The position numbers and the translations under genes were made by a program. A stretch of 64,000 bases of DNA, taken from NCBI GenBank assembly GCA_003116975.1, contig BGKB01000058.1:248001-312000 (forward strand). Direction: 5' to 3'. The stretch's first letter is position 1. Each line of letters starts with the position of its first letter. The stretch comes from Aurantiochytrium sp. KH105 (Eukaryota; Sar; Bigyra; Thraustochytrida; Thraustochytriidae). This document shows, piece by piece, positions 1-9,813 of the stretch. Under the pieces are notes generated by a model, which saw nothing but the letters and a program-made list of their open reading frames with translations, did not search any database and was not told the DNA's origin.

Positions 1-529
1 ACTCGCTCACAACTGCCCTGTGCGGCGTGTCCATGACGCCATACGAACCCATGTTGAGCTTGGAGACGCTGGCATCGTCGCGACGCGAGAGGAATCGTCG
101 CGACCGGGTTGACGCGTTGGTCCGTGAGGAGCTCGTCGCGACACGCTTGAGGGCCAGGATGCAAGTGACGACCTGGCCCATATCTTTGGCCTCATAGAGC
201 GCGACCGTGGTGAAGAGGTCCGACTCGGCGACGCCCAGTCGTCGAGCGGCGTTGATGAAGGCCGAGACATTCTCCATCTGCTTAAAGGGCTTGTCGCCGC
301 GGTACACGCGTCGCACGCTGTTCGCCTGCACCTTGTTGACCAGGTCGCAGAGGACGGACCCGTCCTTGAGCGTCTCCGCGAACCCCAACATGAACCTCGT
401 CCCCGTCAGCGAGGTGATCCACTCTCGCGCCTCGGTCTCCAGCGCCGGGTCATACTTGGCGTTCGCCTTGGCCGCCAGCTCCGCGTCCAGCCCGTAGTTG
501 TTCACCGCCACCACGTTCGGCCGCGGCAT
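1..529 (-). CDS. Calponin-homology (transgelin/calponin-like) protein, C-terminus beyond window
   Basis: The reading frame opens at an ATG at 527-529 and stays open for 176 codons to the left edge, so the C-terminus is missing. The product has a type-3 calponin-homology fold: an early segment YGLDAELAAKANAKYDP, then WITSLTG, LKDGSVLCDLVNKV, the conserved KPFKQMENVSAFINAARRLG at about residues 78-97, and LYEAKDMGQVVTCILAL closing the domain. It is followed by GSYGVMDTP, which resembles a calponin-like repeat. Transgelin and calponin family members bind and bundle actin filaments in the cytosol, so an actin-bundling role is the family inference. It is divergent with the dioxygenase gene to its right. 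Alternative: another single-CH-domain actin protein; the CH assignment itself is firm. Confidence 0.85.
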   Translation of the reverse strand, partial: MPRPNVVAVNNYGLDAELAAKANAKYDPALETEAREWITSLTGTRFMLGFAETLKDGSVLCDLVNKVQANSVRRVYRGDKPFKQMENVSAFINAARRLGVAESDLFTTVALYEAKDMGQVVTCILALKRVATSSSRTNASTRSRRFLSRRDDASVSKLNMGSYGVMDTPHRAVVSE

Positions 530-1041
530 CCTCCTGCGGCCGTCGCTGCCGTACAGTATAGTATCAGCTCTCCCTCCCTGCAGCGCCCAAGCTATCCCGC
601 CCGCGCCCGCGCCGGTCTCGCGCGCTGTCGCCCGCCACCTTGCGCACGCTGCACGTGCCGCGCGCTGCACGTGCCGCGCCTCCAGCCGTGCGGATACAGG
701 GATGCGCTCCTGCGCTTGCCACCCGCGACGGCGGCGTCCGAGCCCGCGAGCGAGGCCGAGCGAGGTCTGCCGCCGGGCGTCCGTCGTTGGCTGGCGCACG
801 TGCAAAAAGTGCCACGCTCTGCGCTGCTGCGGCCGTGACGGACGAGGCCACGGCCCTGGTGACCAACGAATGGCACTGCGCCACAGCGTCTGTAGTGTGT
901 AGCGAGCGACTCGCCACTTGCTTGCCCACTACTTCTATCAGTAAAACACTAACACCGCAAGCGCCGTGACGGCGGTGCACACCCCGATCGAGGTCTTCTT
1001 CTCCGCCTTGCAAGTTGGTCTGCACTTGTGCGGCGGCCTTG

Positions 1042-1082
<41 letters not shown>

Positions 1083-1720
1083 TGACAACGCCGCACATGG
1101 CCCGCGGGGCGAGGAGGCAGCGCCTGGCGTGCGCGTCTTGCGCGCGCGAGCAGTTCGGCGGCGGCGTTGCAAGAGCAGGCGGCGTCTGTGAGCGCACACC
1201 CTAAATAAGGGCAAGTGGGCTCGGGATGGATGGGGGGTTGCACGGCGTCTGCGAGGCGTCTTGTATAAGTGGGCAACAGACAGCAGACATGGCGGGGATT
1301 CTTCAAGTTTCTCGGGGCGCAAAATTCGAAGAGCGGCAAAAACACTTCTCGGTTGCGAGGATGGACACCAATCGTGTGTCCGTGACGAAAGAGCTAAGAA
1401 GAAAGGGGAGCAGTCATTACCGCATCTCCAAGTCGGATGCGCTCTCGAGTTCTCGTTTCATTTTGACCACGATCCGGGTCCCCGTTCAGCTTCGTATAGG
1501 CCTAGAGCTCGCATTCATTCCAAGTCGCTAGCCCATAAATTACATCTGACACTGGCAGTGACTGGTAGTTAGAACAAATGATGGCCAAGATTTTATTTAG
1601 GCTATGGCGAACCAGCAGATCAACGCAAACCACATAATCGATAGCTTCGGAGCCCTCATTCGCTGCAGACCGTCGAGCCGGTGGAGTCTCAAGCGGATAG
1701 AGCGGACGAGCACGAGCAGG
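530..1720. other. Divergent intergenic region with a GAC triplet repeat
   Basis: This stretch separates the calponin-like gene from the dioxygenase. It holds an uninterrupted GAC run of about 14 units at 1042-1084. Its left half is GC-rich. Frames that cross it in several phases are low-complexity (Ser, Arg or Val runs read from the triplet repeat) and show no domain, so I see no gene here apart from the possible N-terminal extension of the dioxygenase from 1604. Confidence 0.6.
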
Positions 1721-2911
1721 ATGTCGCTGCACGCAGACGCCGCGCCCTTCGTGCCGCCGGCGGCCGGCATGGCGCCGCTTACAGAGGCCATGGTGAACCT
1801 AACGACCGCACCCAAGGCGTCGCCGGTCCCGACGACGGCGAGCGGGACGACGGTCGAGTCCAAGACGCGCGAGGGCAGCGAGAGGAACAACACTCGTCGT
1901 AAGGACAGCCCCGCCACCGGCCGCAAGTCTCGAGGCGCTGCCGCAGGAAAGGCTCACCGACGCGGCGGCAGCAAAGGTGACAACAGCAGCGGCAACCAGG
2001 TTGGCGGCGCCAAGAATCGTGAAAACCGCGACAAGAACGGGCCCGAGGGCCGGCCTTCCAGCAGAAATGGACGCGACCGCAACGCATCCGTCCCTAGCCC
2101 CGTCGACGGAGAGAATGCCAATAACCCCAACAACAAGAGCAGCAACAAGGGCAGGAACAACAACAAGAACAGCAACAAACAGAGACTTCGCAAGCCCAAG
2201 AACACGACGGACTTTACGCCGCGCTTCGACAAACCCGACCTTCGTGTCAAGGTGCTCACGAATGGCCGCAAACTGCATAATCTTTCGGTGCACGATGTCG
2301 TCTTCGCCCCAGACCTCTTTTGTGCCGAGGAGGACATGTCCATCTTTGAGTCTCTCAAAGAGGAGATTCACCAGGCTCAGGGCAACGAGGACCTCTTTAC
2401 GCTCTGGCACGGCGACACGCACGAGATTGCAAACGACAAGTTCCAGCGAGGCGAATGGAAGAAAAAGTCACCAGCCTTTAATGCGGTGATTTGCAAGATC
2501 GAGGAGGCCTTCGACATGAAGATCAATGCGACTCGCTTCAATCTGTATCGCAAAGGATCCACAGACTGGAAACCCTTTCACCACGATCGGGCTGCATTCA
2601 CACCAGACTGCCCGCAAAACTTTACGGTTGCCGCTAGCTTTGGTCTCGGCCGTGAGGTGGGCTTTGAGCATGCGCGCAACAAGACCAAGGTCTTCCTCGA
2701 GGCTCCGAACGGGTCTGCGTACACATTTTCGAGGGACGTCAACATCGAGTTCAAGCACGGCGTCATTCCGCTCGAGGGGCCCGCACCGGAGGACCGCATC
2801 TCCATTATCGCATGGGGTTTGTCGTCAATGAGCGCAAAGGGCAGCCGCGTAACTGAGAACGACGTACCCTCGGCTGAAGATCTCGGACTCGTTAAAAAGT
2901 TCGGGCGTTGA
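1721..2911 (+). CDS. AlkB-type 2OG-Fe(II) dioxygenase with PAM2-like N-terminus
   Basis: The 396-residue product begins with SLHADAAPFVPP, which fits the spacing of a PAM2 motif (L-x3-A-x2-F-x-P), the peptide that docks on the MLLE domain of poly(A)-binding protein. A basic Asn/Arg/Lys-rich low-complexity stretch fills residues 50-165. The C-terminal half is an AlkB-like double-stranded beta helix: the iron ligands H287-x-D289 lie in PFHHDRAAF, the distal His in NIEFKHGV, and the 2-oxoglutarate Arg in DRISIIAWG. AlkB enzymes oxidatively demethylate nucleic acids; with an RNA-type basic linker and PAM2 motif, an mRNA substrate is my inference. An in-frame ATG at 1604 would add 39 residues. I prefer 1721 because it puts the PAM2-like motif at the very N-terminus. 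Confidence 0.8.
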   Translation: MSLHADAAPFVPPAAGMAPLTEAMVNLTTAPKASPVPTTASGTTVESKTREGSERNNTRRKDSPATGRKSRGAAAGKAHRRGGSKGDNSSGNQVGGAKNRENRDKNGPEGRPSSRNGRDRNASVPSPVDGENANNPNNKSSNKGRNNNKNSNKQRLRKPKNTTDFTPRFDKPDLRVKVLTNGRKLHNLSVHDVVFAPDLFCAEEDMSIFESLKEEIHQAQGNEDLFTLWHGDTHEIANDKFQRGEWKKKSPAFNAVICKIEEAFDMKINATRFNLYRKGSTDWKPFHHDRAAFTPDCPQNFTVAASFGLGREVGFEHARNKTKVFLEAPNGSAYTFSRDVNIEFKHGVIPLEGPAPEDRISIIAWGLSSMSAKGSRVTENDVPSAEDLGLVKKFGR

Positions 2912-3301
2912 AATTACTAAAGGAAAAGAAAGTTCATGTCATGTCCGTGGTGTGACGAACCAGAAACCATGAGCGCAAGCTTTTCAGTTCTTTTTGCAAA
3001 CAGCACTGAAAAGGAAAGAAAGCTTGCCTTGAATTTCATCAAAACATTCTTGTTGCAGAATAGGATGTACCGCGCTGATCTTCGTCGCAGGGTAGCTGAA
3101 GGTTGATAGTAATGAAGTTGGTCGAGCTTGTTGCTGAGTCCAGAACGCACGTTTTCCTTTGCGAAGCATTTCGCTGTCTCGTATTCTCATGTTGGCAAGA
3201 CAATCATTGTGCGATATGAAGTGTCTTTTTCTCCCTTGCCTTAGAAAAGGTCATACAAAAGCAGTGTCCATCTTACTTTCTTGTTAGAATCGCAGCCTTA
3301 G
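2912..3301. other. Intergenic, AT-richer spacer left of the small transposon
   Basis: No domain-bearing frame is visible. Base composition drops from the GC-rich coding level to a clearly AT-richer level, as in 3' regions elsewhere in the window. The right end abuts the TTAG target duplication of the small transposon. Confidence 0.5.
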
Positions 3302-4128
3302 CCCTGGCTAGCCACATAAAACGGGACGAAATTGGGACGAAATCTCTGCTCACGTTATCCGTCTGGGCATGATCAGATCTACACCGCGTGTTATGAAATT
3401 GAGCGCAAAGCTAGGTTTTCATGTCTAGATTACTATACTAAAGTTTGAGATTCTGAAAAGTGTTTTTGATTGAGATTTAGATGAAAGACTGACTTGGCGG
3501 CTGCGAGTATAAAGTGGTCTATTTGGTCAGAATAGGTCTCGTCCCGAAAAACGGGACGAAATTAATTAAGGCTAATATGACTAAGACCCTCTTACTGGAG
3601 TTTCGTGTAGTAAATTTAAGAATTGCGTTGCGCTCGGAGAATTTATTGCTGCGGCGCTCGCACGTCACCATCCTCAAAGGCGTGCGTCATGGCGTGGACG
3701 AACTTGCGCTGCCGACCACAGCGCGAAGAAGGATGATGCGAGAACAGCTGCGGCACGTCTGCTGGGTGATCTCGTCGTTGCGCGTCGCAACGCGACGCCA
3801 AGGTAAGGCTATGCAGCCGTCGCAGCTATCAACGAAGAGCGGTGGTTAGGCTCCCGCTACAATGCCAACAAGTACCCACTTTGCAGATCATGCTTGATCA
3901 TGTCTACCGGATGAATCTCCCCGAAAACTTGCATGGCGACGGAGGGGTATCGTGGGAATAACCATGCCAACGCGCGAGATTTAAATTTGATCTGGGGTAT
4001 TTCTTTCAATGACTTTTCTGATTTTTAGATATTTCGTCCCGTTTTTCGGGCCGAGACTACACCCCGTTTCGGCAAAACTATTTCGCCGATGATTTCGTCC
4101 CGAAAAACGGGACGAAATTTAGCCAGGG
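3302..4128. mobile_element. Non-autonomous DNA transposon (MITE-like, 827 bp) with hairpin repeats
   Basis: Both ends carry the 9-bp inverted repeat CCCTGGCTA (3302-3310 and its complement at 4120-4128), and both are flanked by TTAG (3298-3301 and 4129-4132), which reads as a target-site duplication of 3-4 bp. A TTA duplication would fit PIF/Harbinger elements. Inside, the motif GGGACGAAAT or its complement recurs near both ends and in the middle. At about 3539-3561 and 4093-4118 it forms inverted repeats around an AAAAA loop, and a weaker copy lies near 4030-4048. A 111-codon frame at 3514-3849 has no recognisable domain. The superfamily is uncertain because no transposase is present. Confidence 0.7.
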
Positions 4129-4256
4129 TTAGTAAAACTGTAATCTTATTTCTGTGATCCTTGTTGTCATGTAGTATACCTTGGCTCCGTCCAACTCTCA
4201 CCGACAGTCCGGTCCTGTACCGACCGGTTGGCAAATTCACAATGAGAGCTGGCTTC

Positions 4257-7163
4257 TCACTCGGGGTGACGTAAAATCGCTCGAGCCATCATTTTGAGTA
4301 TCAGTGTACCCAATTCGCATGACGCAAAGGGTTCGCCCGCATAATGCCAGGTGAAAATGACCTTGTGAATAGGCACGACCTCCTCCTTATATCGCGGGCC
4401 TTTTTCCGCGCGCTGGTCGTGCAGAGGATCAAACAAGAGCACCGGCCCGGAGGGCGTTGACATGTCGAGATTACGAGCTGCAAAGGTAATGACGCGCAAA
4501 GGCCGTCCAGCGGCGCCCCCCATGGTGACACGACCAACACCGAAACCTGTGCCGCGTGCAAGCCGATAAATTGCGAGAAAACCAGCACTGACGTGATCAG
4601 GTGTTCGCTGCGCGGTTTTAACTGTTGGAATGAACAATGGCTGCGGAACTGTGTCGGATGCCTCTTGACGAGTATTTTTCTCCTGACGCCAGTGACTTCG
4701 ATAGGACGACGATAATGACAACATGGTGTCGTGACAATCTCCGGAAGTAGACTTGCTTGCGGCGTCGCTGCCTCGACGCAATCCCGCTCTCGTTGTGGCT
4801 CTGCGTGTGTTGCCTAGGCAACTCAAAGTACTTGAGCTACTCGACTTGGAGCTTGACTTTGCAGCCTTTGTAGATTTCTTGAAAGGTTGCGCGATAACGC
4901 TGCGCGCGTACGTAATTTGCGCACTCACGTCGTGAAGTAGGCTCTCAGCGTCGAGAGAGCTCACCTTGAGGTCTTCCGACATCATTAAGGCGATTTCGTC
5001 CAGTCGAACAGATCGATGCTCGAGAATTTCTTCTGCCATCTCCACGTCATCGCGCAAGAACGCCTCCTGCAGCGTCGCATATCCGTCACGCGCGAGATCA
5101 ACCCCGGGAAAATCCATAAGCAACTTGAGCATCAAGAGTCCATCCTCGTCCTTTGCAGATCTCGCGAGCAAGCTCTGTTTGACATTACCTGAGAACCCTG
5201 TTTCGACAAGGAAGCGCACGACCTTGACCTGGTCTGCATTTACAGCAGAGGCAAGCACCAAGGGCTCGGCGACGCGCCTCTGCGTGCGACTGTCTGCGAG
5301 GAGCAGCTTAACGATAGAGACATGGCCGTTTTGGGCCGCAACTCGCAAGCTAGCATGGCCATCCTTGCTTGGATTGAGACGCGGCTGCTTCAGGATCTCT
5401 CGGACGACCACGTCTTGTCCTTCGGTGGCTGCCCAGAACAAAGCATAGTCAATTAGGTCGCAATCCACGAAGACGCCAACGTCATCTTTCCGACGACCAG
5501 TCTTGCCTTCTCGTTCTTGCTCGAGTTCTGGTTCTGTCTGGGTTCCTGTTGCAACATAAATTTTCTGTCGCGAGCGCTTGACGACGCTAGCTTCGTCGAC
5601 CCCAGAACGCTTGTCAGAATTGTGTCGACTCTGTGGGCCGCACCGTCGCGTTGGGGTATCATTTCTTGGTATGGGGCGCTTGTTTTTGTTTGCATCGCCA
5701 GGTTGACTTTGCGACAAGAAAGCATTACCTCTCGCTACCGGGGCGCTTGGTGGCGAAAGCGCGCCTGTTGACGCGTTTGTGCGATCCGTCGGGTCATCTT
5801 CTGCTTCTTCGTCCGACATGTCAAGCACAATAACGTCCGGGGCCACTTTCTGGACACTCTTGGGAATCGTTTTCTCTGATACCGGTGCAGGTGCAGGTGC
5901 CCTTGCAGTGTCGCTGTGCTTTTCGGTCTTTGAGCCTCGCTTGGCGTGCATGAGTGATGATGTTGATGCTGAAGAAGACGAAGACGAAGAGGATGATGAT
6001 GACGAAGAGGATGACGAGGACGAAAATGCGCAAGCAAATATGTCAGAGTCGATACGGAATTCATGCGTCTCTGGGAAATTTGGAGCCGAAGAAGAGCTCT
6101 CCAATGCGTTGCTGCTCCGATCGCGATCCGCCACCTTAGATTGCCCGGTTTCATGGCCATCGCCACGTGTTGATTCAATGTTATCATTGCCGCTCTTGCG
6201 CGAGGATATTGCCTCCTCACCATCGTTTTGGTTTGCTTTGAACGATGTCGAAGAGGTGGAGGCATTTTCGTCGCGATGCATGGGTGCAGGACTAAGATTT
6301 CCTGCATTATTGTCCTGTTCCTCTTTTGGTTCTCCTTTTCTTGGGCTGAGCTTTTCTGCAATTGCTTTATCAACAGCCTCTGCACCTTTGTCATGAGGCC
6401 CAGTTCTGAAAAAAGAGGCGACACCAGTCGCTCCCAGCTCTGTGCTTTGTACAGGCTCGCCTGTCATCTCCATATCAGACGCTTCGGGCCCTGAGTGTTG
6501 AGACGCAGCGCTTTTGCCTTGCGCATGAGATGCGTCGTCGGGTTTTGCCATGTTTGCAGTGTTTTCATCAACCTCAAAGTGTGCTTGAGATGATGAAGGG
6601 ACATTGTTCTGGGCCAAACTGGTGTCGTCCTTGCTATCGCCTTCTTCGCTGTCTGACTGGATTCGACGTTTCTTTGACACGGGCGATGACAAGAGTGGGA
6701 GGGCTGGGGACTGTGCCAAAGGTCCGGATTTGCTTTGCTCCCGAGATGCTTGAACAGGTACGGCTGGGGATTGAGAGGCTTTCAATAAAGGCGTGAATGG
6801 CGAGAGGTCCTGGGCTGAAGCTGATGAAGCTGCTGCGGGTCTCGTTTGCTTTGGAGAGGCTGAAGATTCTGAAAAAGCCCTATGTGGTGCCGACGGAGCT
6901 GCCGAAGGCGACGCGGATGGATACTCCAAAGAAATGGAGGAAGTCGAGGTCGAAACTTCCGTCTGTGACAAGTTTGAATGTGACGTGTTTTTCACAGACA
7001 GCGTTTGATCCTTTGCTCCCGATGGCCCTGCTGCAGGGGTAGTTACACTTGCTGTCGAAAACGTCGCGGAAGTTTCTGGGTTGGGGCTCTTGTTTTCCGT
7101 CGCCGCAGCGGATTGGTCCTGCTGAACCGGCGAAGGACCTGCACCACTTGCGCTTCTCTTCAT
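4257..7163 (-). CDS. Large Ser-rich protein with ankyrin repeats
   Basis: The 968-residue product starts at an ATG at 7161-7163. Residues 1-550 are low-complexity and rich in Ser, Ala, Asp and Glu, including a run of about 19 serines near residue 390 and a KKRRIQSDSEE segment that looks like a nuclear localisation signal. Residues about 570-735 hold degenerate ankyrin repeats, recognisable from DYALFWAATEGQDVVVREIL and ASLRVAAQNGHVSIVKLLLA. The last 110 residues (FLAIYRLARGTGFGVGRVTM onward) look folded but match no family I know. Ankyrin repeats mediate protein contacts; a nuclear scaffold is a guess. It is divergent with the small gene to its right, from which it is separated by 668 bp. Confidence 0.75.
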   Translation of the reverse strand: MKRSASGAGPSPVQQDQSAAATENKSPNPETSATFSTASVTTPAAGPSGAKDQTLSVKNTSHSNLSQTEVSTSTSSISLEYPSASPSAAPSAPHRAFSESSASPKQTRPAAASSASAQDLSPFTPLLKASQSPAVPVQASREQSKSGPLAQSPALPLLSSPVSKKRRIQSDSEEGDSKDDTSLAQNNVPSSSQAHFEVDENTANMAKPDDASHAQGKSAASQHSGPEASDMEMTGEPVQSTELGATGVASFFRTGPHDKGAEAVDKAIAEKLSPRKGEPKEEQDNNAGNLSPAPMHRDENASTSSTSFKANQNDGEEAISSRKSGNDNIESTRGDGHETGQSKVADRDRSSNALESSSSAPNFPETHEFRIDSDIFACAFSSSSSSSSSSSSSSSSSSASTSSLMHAKRGSKTEKHSDTARAPAPAPVSEKTIPKSVQKVAPDVIVLDMSDEEAEDDPTDRTNASTGALSPPSAPVARGNAFLSQSQPGDANKNKRPIPRNDTPTRRCGPQSRHNSDKRSGVDEASVVKRSRQKIYVATGTQTEPELEQEREGKTGRRKDDVGVFVDCDLIDYALFWAATEGQDVVVREILKQPRLNPSKDGHASLRVAAQNGHVSIVKLLLADSRTQRRVAEPLVLASAVNADQVKVVRFLVETGFSGNVKQSLLARSAKDEDGLLMLKLLMDFPGVDLARDGYATLQEAFLRDDVEMAEEILEHRSVRLDEIALMMSEDLKVSSLDAESLLHDVSAQITYARSVIAQPFKKSTKAAKSSSKSSSSSTLSCLGNTRRATTRAGLRRGSDAASKSTSGDCHDTMLSLSSSYRSHWRQEKNTRQEASDTVPQPLFIPTVKTAQRTPDHVSAGFLAIYRLARGTGFGVGRVTMGGAAGRPLRVITFAARNLDMSTPSGPVLLFDPLHDQRAEKGPRYKEEVVPIHKVIFTWHYAGEPFASCELGTLILKMMARAILRHPE

Positions 7164-7831
7164 GGTTGCTTCCTTACGCTGCAGACGGTCTGCAGCGTGA
7201 ATCGCACGGCCGAGCTTGGCACGAGATGCCGGTTGTCCTCACTGCAGCACCACGACCCACGCCTCTTTTGAAACTTGCGCGCGACGTTAGACCCAAGAAA
7301 AAGAATAAGAAGGGGCTCAGGAAGCAGAAGAGCGCGAGGCCACGGGCAGAGACGGCGCGATCGGAGCGCTGTCCGCCGCGCAGCCGCCTGCGCTGCGCGG
7401 CGCGTTTCCGCTGCGTTTGCTGAGCAGGCTTGACACTGTGAATGCTCTGGGCCCGTGTAACCGCCTTCTGCCGTTGTCGTTTCATAACTTATATACGCTA
7501 TGATGACAGAGTGATTCGGAGACATCCTCGATCGCCATGATCTCGATTTTCATTTTTCTTTCCCTATCCAGAAAGGTCTCTCTTTGTGTTGTGTCTTGGA
7601 GGACTCATTCAACGAAAGAAGAAGGTGGCAATTCTCCAAAAAGAGGGCAATTCTCTTTTTCTTTCTTTTTTTGGTAAGATGATCGTGCGAATCTCTCTTG
7701 TGAACGGAGGCGGATTGCAAAAGCCTGTGCAGCAAACTAGAACCACGCACGGCCTGTGTCACATAGCAGTACGAAGAACAACAACAATAACATGTTGTAG
7801 CAGTGCTAAGAGTCGGCCGACTCAATGACGA
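7164..7831. other. Divergent intergenic region between ankyrin gene and small ORFan
   Basis: No coding segment is supported. A TATA-like TATATAA on the minus strand at 7489-7495 lies about 325 nt upstream of the ankyrin start. A T-rich/A-rich stretch lies at 7550-7680. Confidence 0.5.
7489..7495 (-). promoter_or_regulatory. TATA-like box upstream of the ankyrin gene
   Basis: The minus strand reads TATATAA here, in an otherwise GC-rich leader. It is the only clear TATA-like match in this interval and has the orientation expected for the ankyrin gene. The implied leader of about 300 nt is plausible but untested. Confidence 0.3.
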
Positions 7832-8548
7832 ATGCATCTTGGTTACCCGATCAGATCGTCGACCTTGTTTTTGGTGGACACAATTGGCGACGATGTAGTG
7901 TCATCAACGCACAGAATTTCAAGCGTGCACGTGCCAGACCCTGCACAGCACACAGCTGGCATACCGGATCAAGGACCAGAAGGTGAGAAGATCCCGCCGC
8001 CACCTTTTTCGAACGATACATCATCAAGTCCTTTCCGCTCAAGCCAAGACCGCTTTGAGAGATGCATCGACTCTAGAACAAGTCTGCGTGACTTGAAGGT
8101 GCTTTTTGATTTGACGGATGGGGCTGTGAGCAACTTTCCATCACAAGAAAATCGTGACATTCCATACCCTGTGAAGATCACAAAGAGGCACAGATCTTCG
8201 ATGGCACAGGCGATGTTTTTAGCTACACGTGCCATTACATCTGCTCTGTATCCGGGGAACCCTGAATATTTGATACGAGAGCTTGCTAAGCGCATCGATG
8301 ACAAGGGAACCTGCAATTGCGACAATTTTGTCGCTTCTTGCCATGCAGTAGTAACCAATTCGCGACGTGGCTCCATCGAGTCTCGTATGAGCCGCGCGAT
8401 ATTGTCAAACAGCTTGCCCCGCAAGGTCCTTGAAGACCTGCAAGCAGCCGGTCAAGTAGAGATGGGCAGCGTGACGTGGCAGCGCGCACGCCGCGACAAC
8501 GCGGACCTGTTCAAGTTTGGCGTGCTCACAGACCCAGCGTTTCGTTAG
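7832..8548 (+). CDS. Hypothetical protein, 238 aa
   Basis: I do not recognise this protein. The frame runs from an ATG at 7832 to TAG at 8546. The N-terminal third is disordered, with a Pro stretch KIPPPPF. Residues 115-235 look helical and mixed in charge, with SSMAQAMFLATRAITSALYP and a Cys pair in TCNCDNF. No signal peptide or membrane segment is visible. Composition is less GC-rich than the neighbouring genes. It may be a lineage-specific gene or the relic of a mobile-element protein; the sequence alone does not decide. Confidence 0.45.
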   Translation: MHLGYPIRSSTLFLVDTIGDDVVSSTHRISSVHVPDPAQHTAGIPDQGPEGEKIPPPPFSNDTSSSPFRSSQDRFERCIDSRTSLRDLKVLFDLTDGAVSNFPSQENRDIPYPVKITKRHRSSMAQAMFLATRAITSALYPGNPEYLIRELAKRIDDKGTCNCDNFVASCHAVVTNSRRGSIESRMSRAILSNSLPRKVLEDLQAAGQVEMGSVTWQRARRDNADLFKFGVLTDPAFR

Positions 8549-9711
8549 CGCAAATGCAAAACTTCGGATGCTAACTTTGCGCTCCGTTTTGCTCTCACCC
8601 CAAAGCACATTGGCTTTCAATCTTGGGGCAGCCGTCGCGTCCGACTCACCAAGCGCGAGGCTTGGACACTTCCTCCGAGTCGTTTGCAGGTTGATGAAGC
8701 GATCCTCATTCGTCGGCAAAAAGAAGCTTGCGACAAGTCTGGCCGCGTTTTCAGCTGTCGCGCACAGACATGTATGGAAACCAAAAGGTGTCTCGGCGTC
8801 CGCCGAGCCCGCGAAATCCAAGAATAGTACTGGCGAATCGTCCCGCTGTGTGTGCGTGTAAATAAGTAAAGATCATTATTGTTGCAATTTTGATTCATTG
8901 ACTTCGCAGCTTTTCGGGGGGAAATGGAAATGACGTGAGAAAACAGCAGCGCCATAGAAGTGGTGAAGTCAATTTGGCACCCATAGGAAGTCTCTTGTAG
9001 ACTTGCCGCGCAACAGCCATTCGAACTCAGCAGCCACTAGTTCATGCGACATTAAGGTAGTAAGTTTAACATCGCGTAGAGCACGAACCAGCAACCAGCA
9101 TGGCCAGAGATCTGTGATCGTCAAGCTCTCTTCACGACATCCTCAAGCCTAGACGGCATTTTAGGTGGGAGAAGCATCGAGCTCTACCACGAGACCAATT
9201 CGTCGCAATAGCATTGGAACCATCAAAGCGATCTTAGCGTACGTGCCATGACAAAGTCGCCCCAAACAGCCATCGTAAAAGTGTCACCATGGCTATTGGG
9301 TCTGCATTTAATGTCACCGAGACGCTGCTCATCAGAATACGTATTCTGTAGAGGTCGGGTGGCGCCTTGGCCACACTATTGAGCATCGCACCTGCGCCCT
9401 CGACCGTTGCCGCAGTCGACCGACCTCACCGCGCCCCCCATTCCCTGCGCAGGCTACTCCTCACTGTATGCGTCCAGCCAGAGCTACGACATCTTCTTCC
9501 GCCGCGTCTCGTAAAGGTCGCCCGCTCCACTCCGCAGCTCCGCTCCGCCGCGCCCAGAAAGTACTGCGCCGCAACACAGTACCTCCCTCCGAAGCGCTCC
9601 GCCGCCGCGCGCGCAGGCTCGCCTCCCTCCCGCGCGGCGTCTCCGCTTCTTCGTTGCAGTTGCGCGTCTGATGTGCTCGTTCTCGTCCCACCTCCGAGCC
9701 TCTCGCCGCGC

Positions 9712-9813
9712 GGTTTGAACCCCTGCCTGTTTCGAATCCTGGTTTGAATACTGGTTTGAATTTGACAGTGAATTTGAATTTGACAATCCTGGTTTGAATC
9801 CGTCGTTTGAATC
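9712..9813. repeat. Interspersed GGTTTGAA repeats
   Basis: GGTTTGAA occurs at 9712, 9741, 9753 and 9791, with related GTTTGAAT and TTTGAATT copies between, all in the same orientation. The spacing is irregular, so this is a degraded or shuffled tandem array. Confidence 0.6.

Noticed and set aside
564-1322. Minus-strand frame with a poly-Ser run
   Set aside because: The serines are the GAC triplet repeat read in another phase, and the rest is Arg-rich low complexity with no domain.
1604-1720. 39-residue N-terminal extension of the dioxygenase
   Set aside because: An ATG exists, but the extension is unlike a domain and would bury the PAM2-like motif. Kept only as an alternative.
9711-9810. 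tRNA gene suggested by GGTTTGAATCC-like sequence
   Set aside because: No acceptor, D or anticodon stem can be drawn around any copy, and the motif repeats several times in one orientation.
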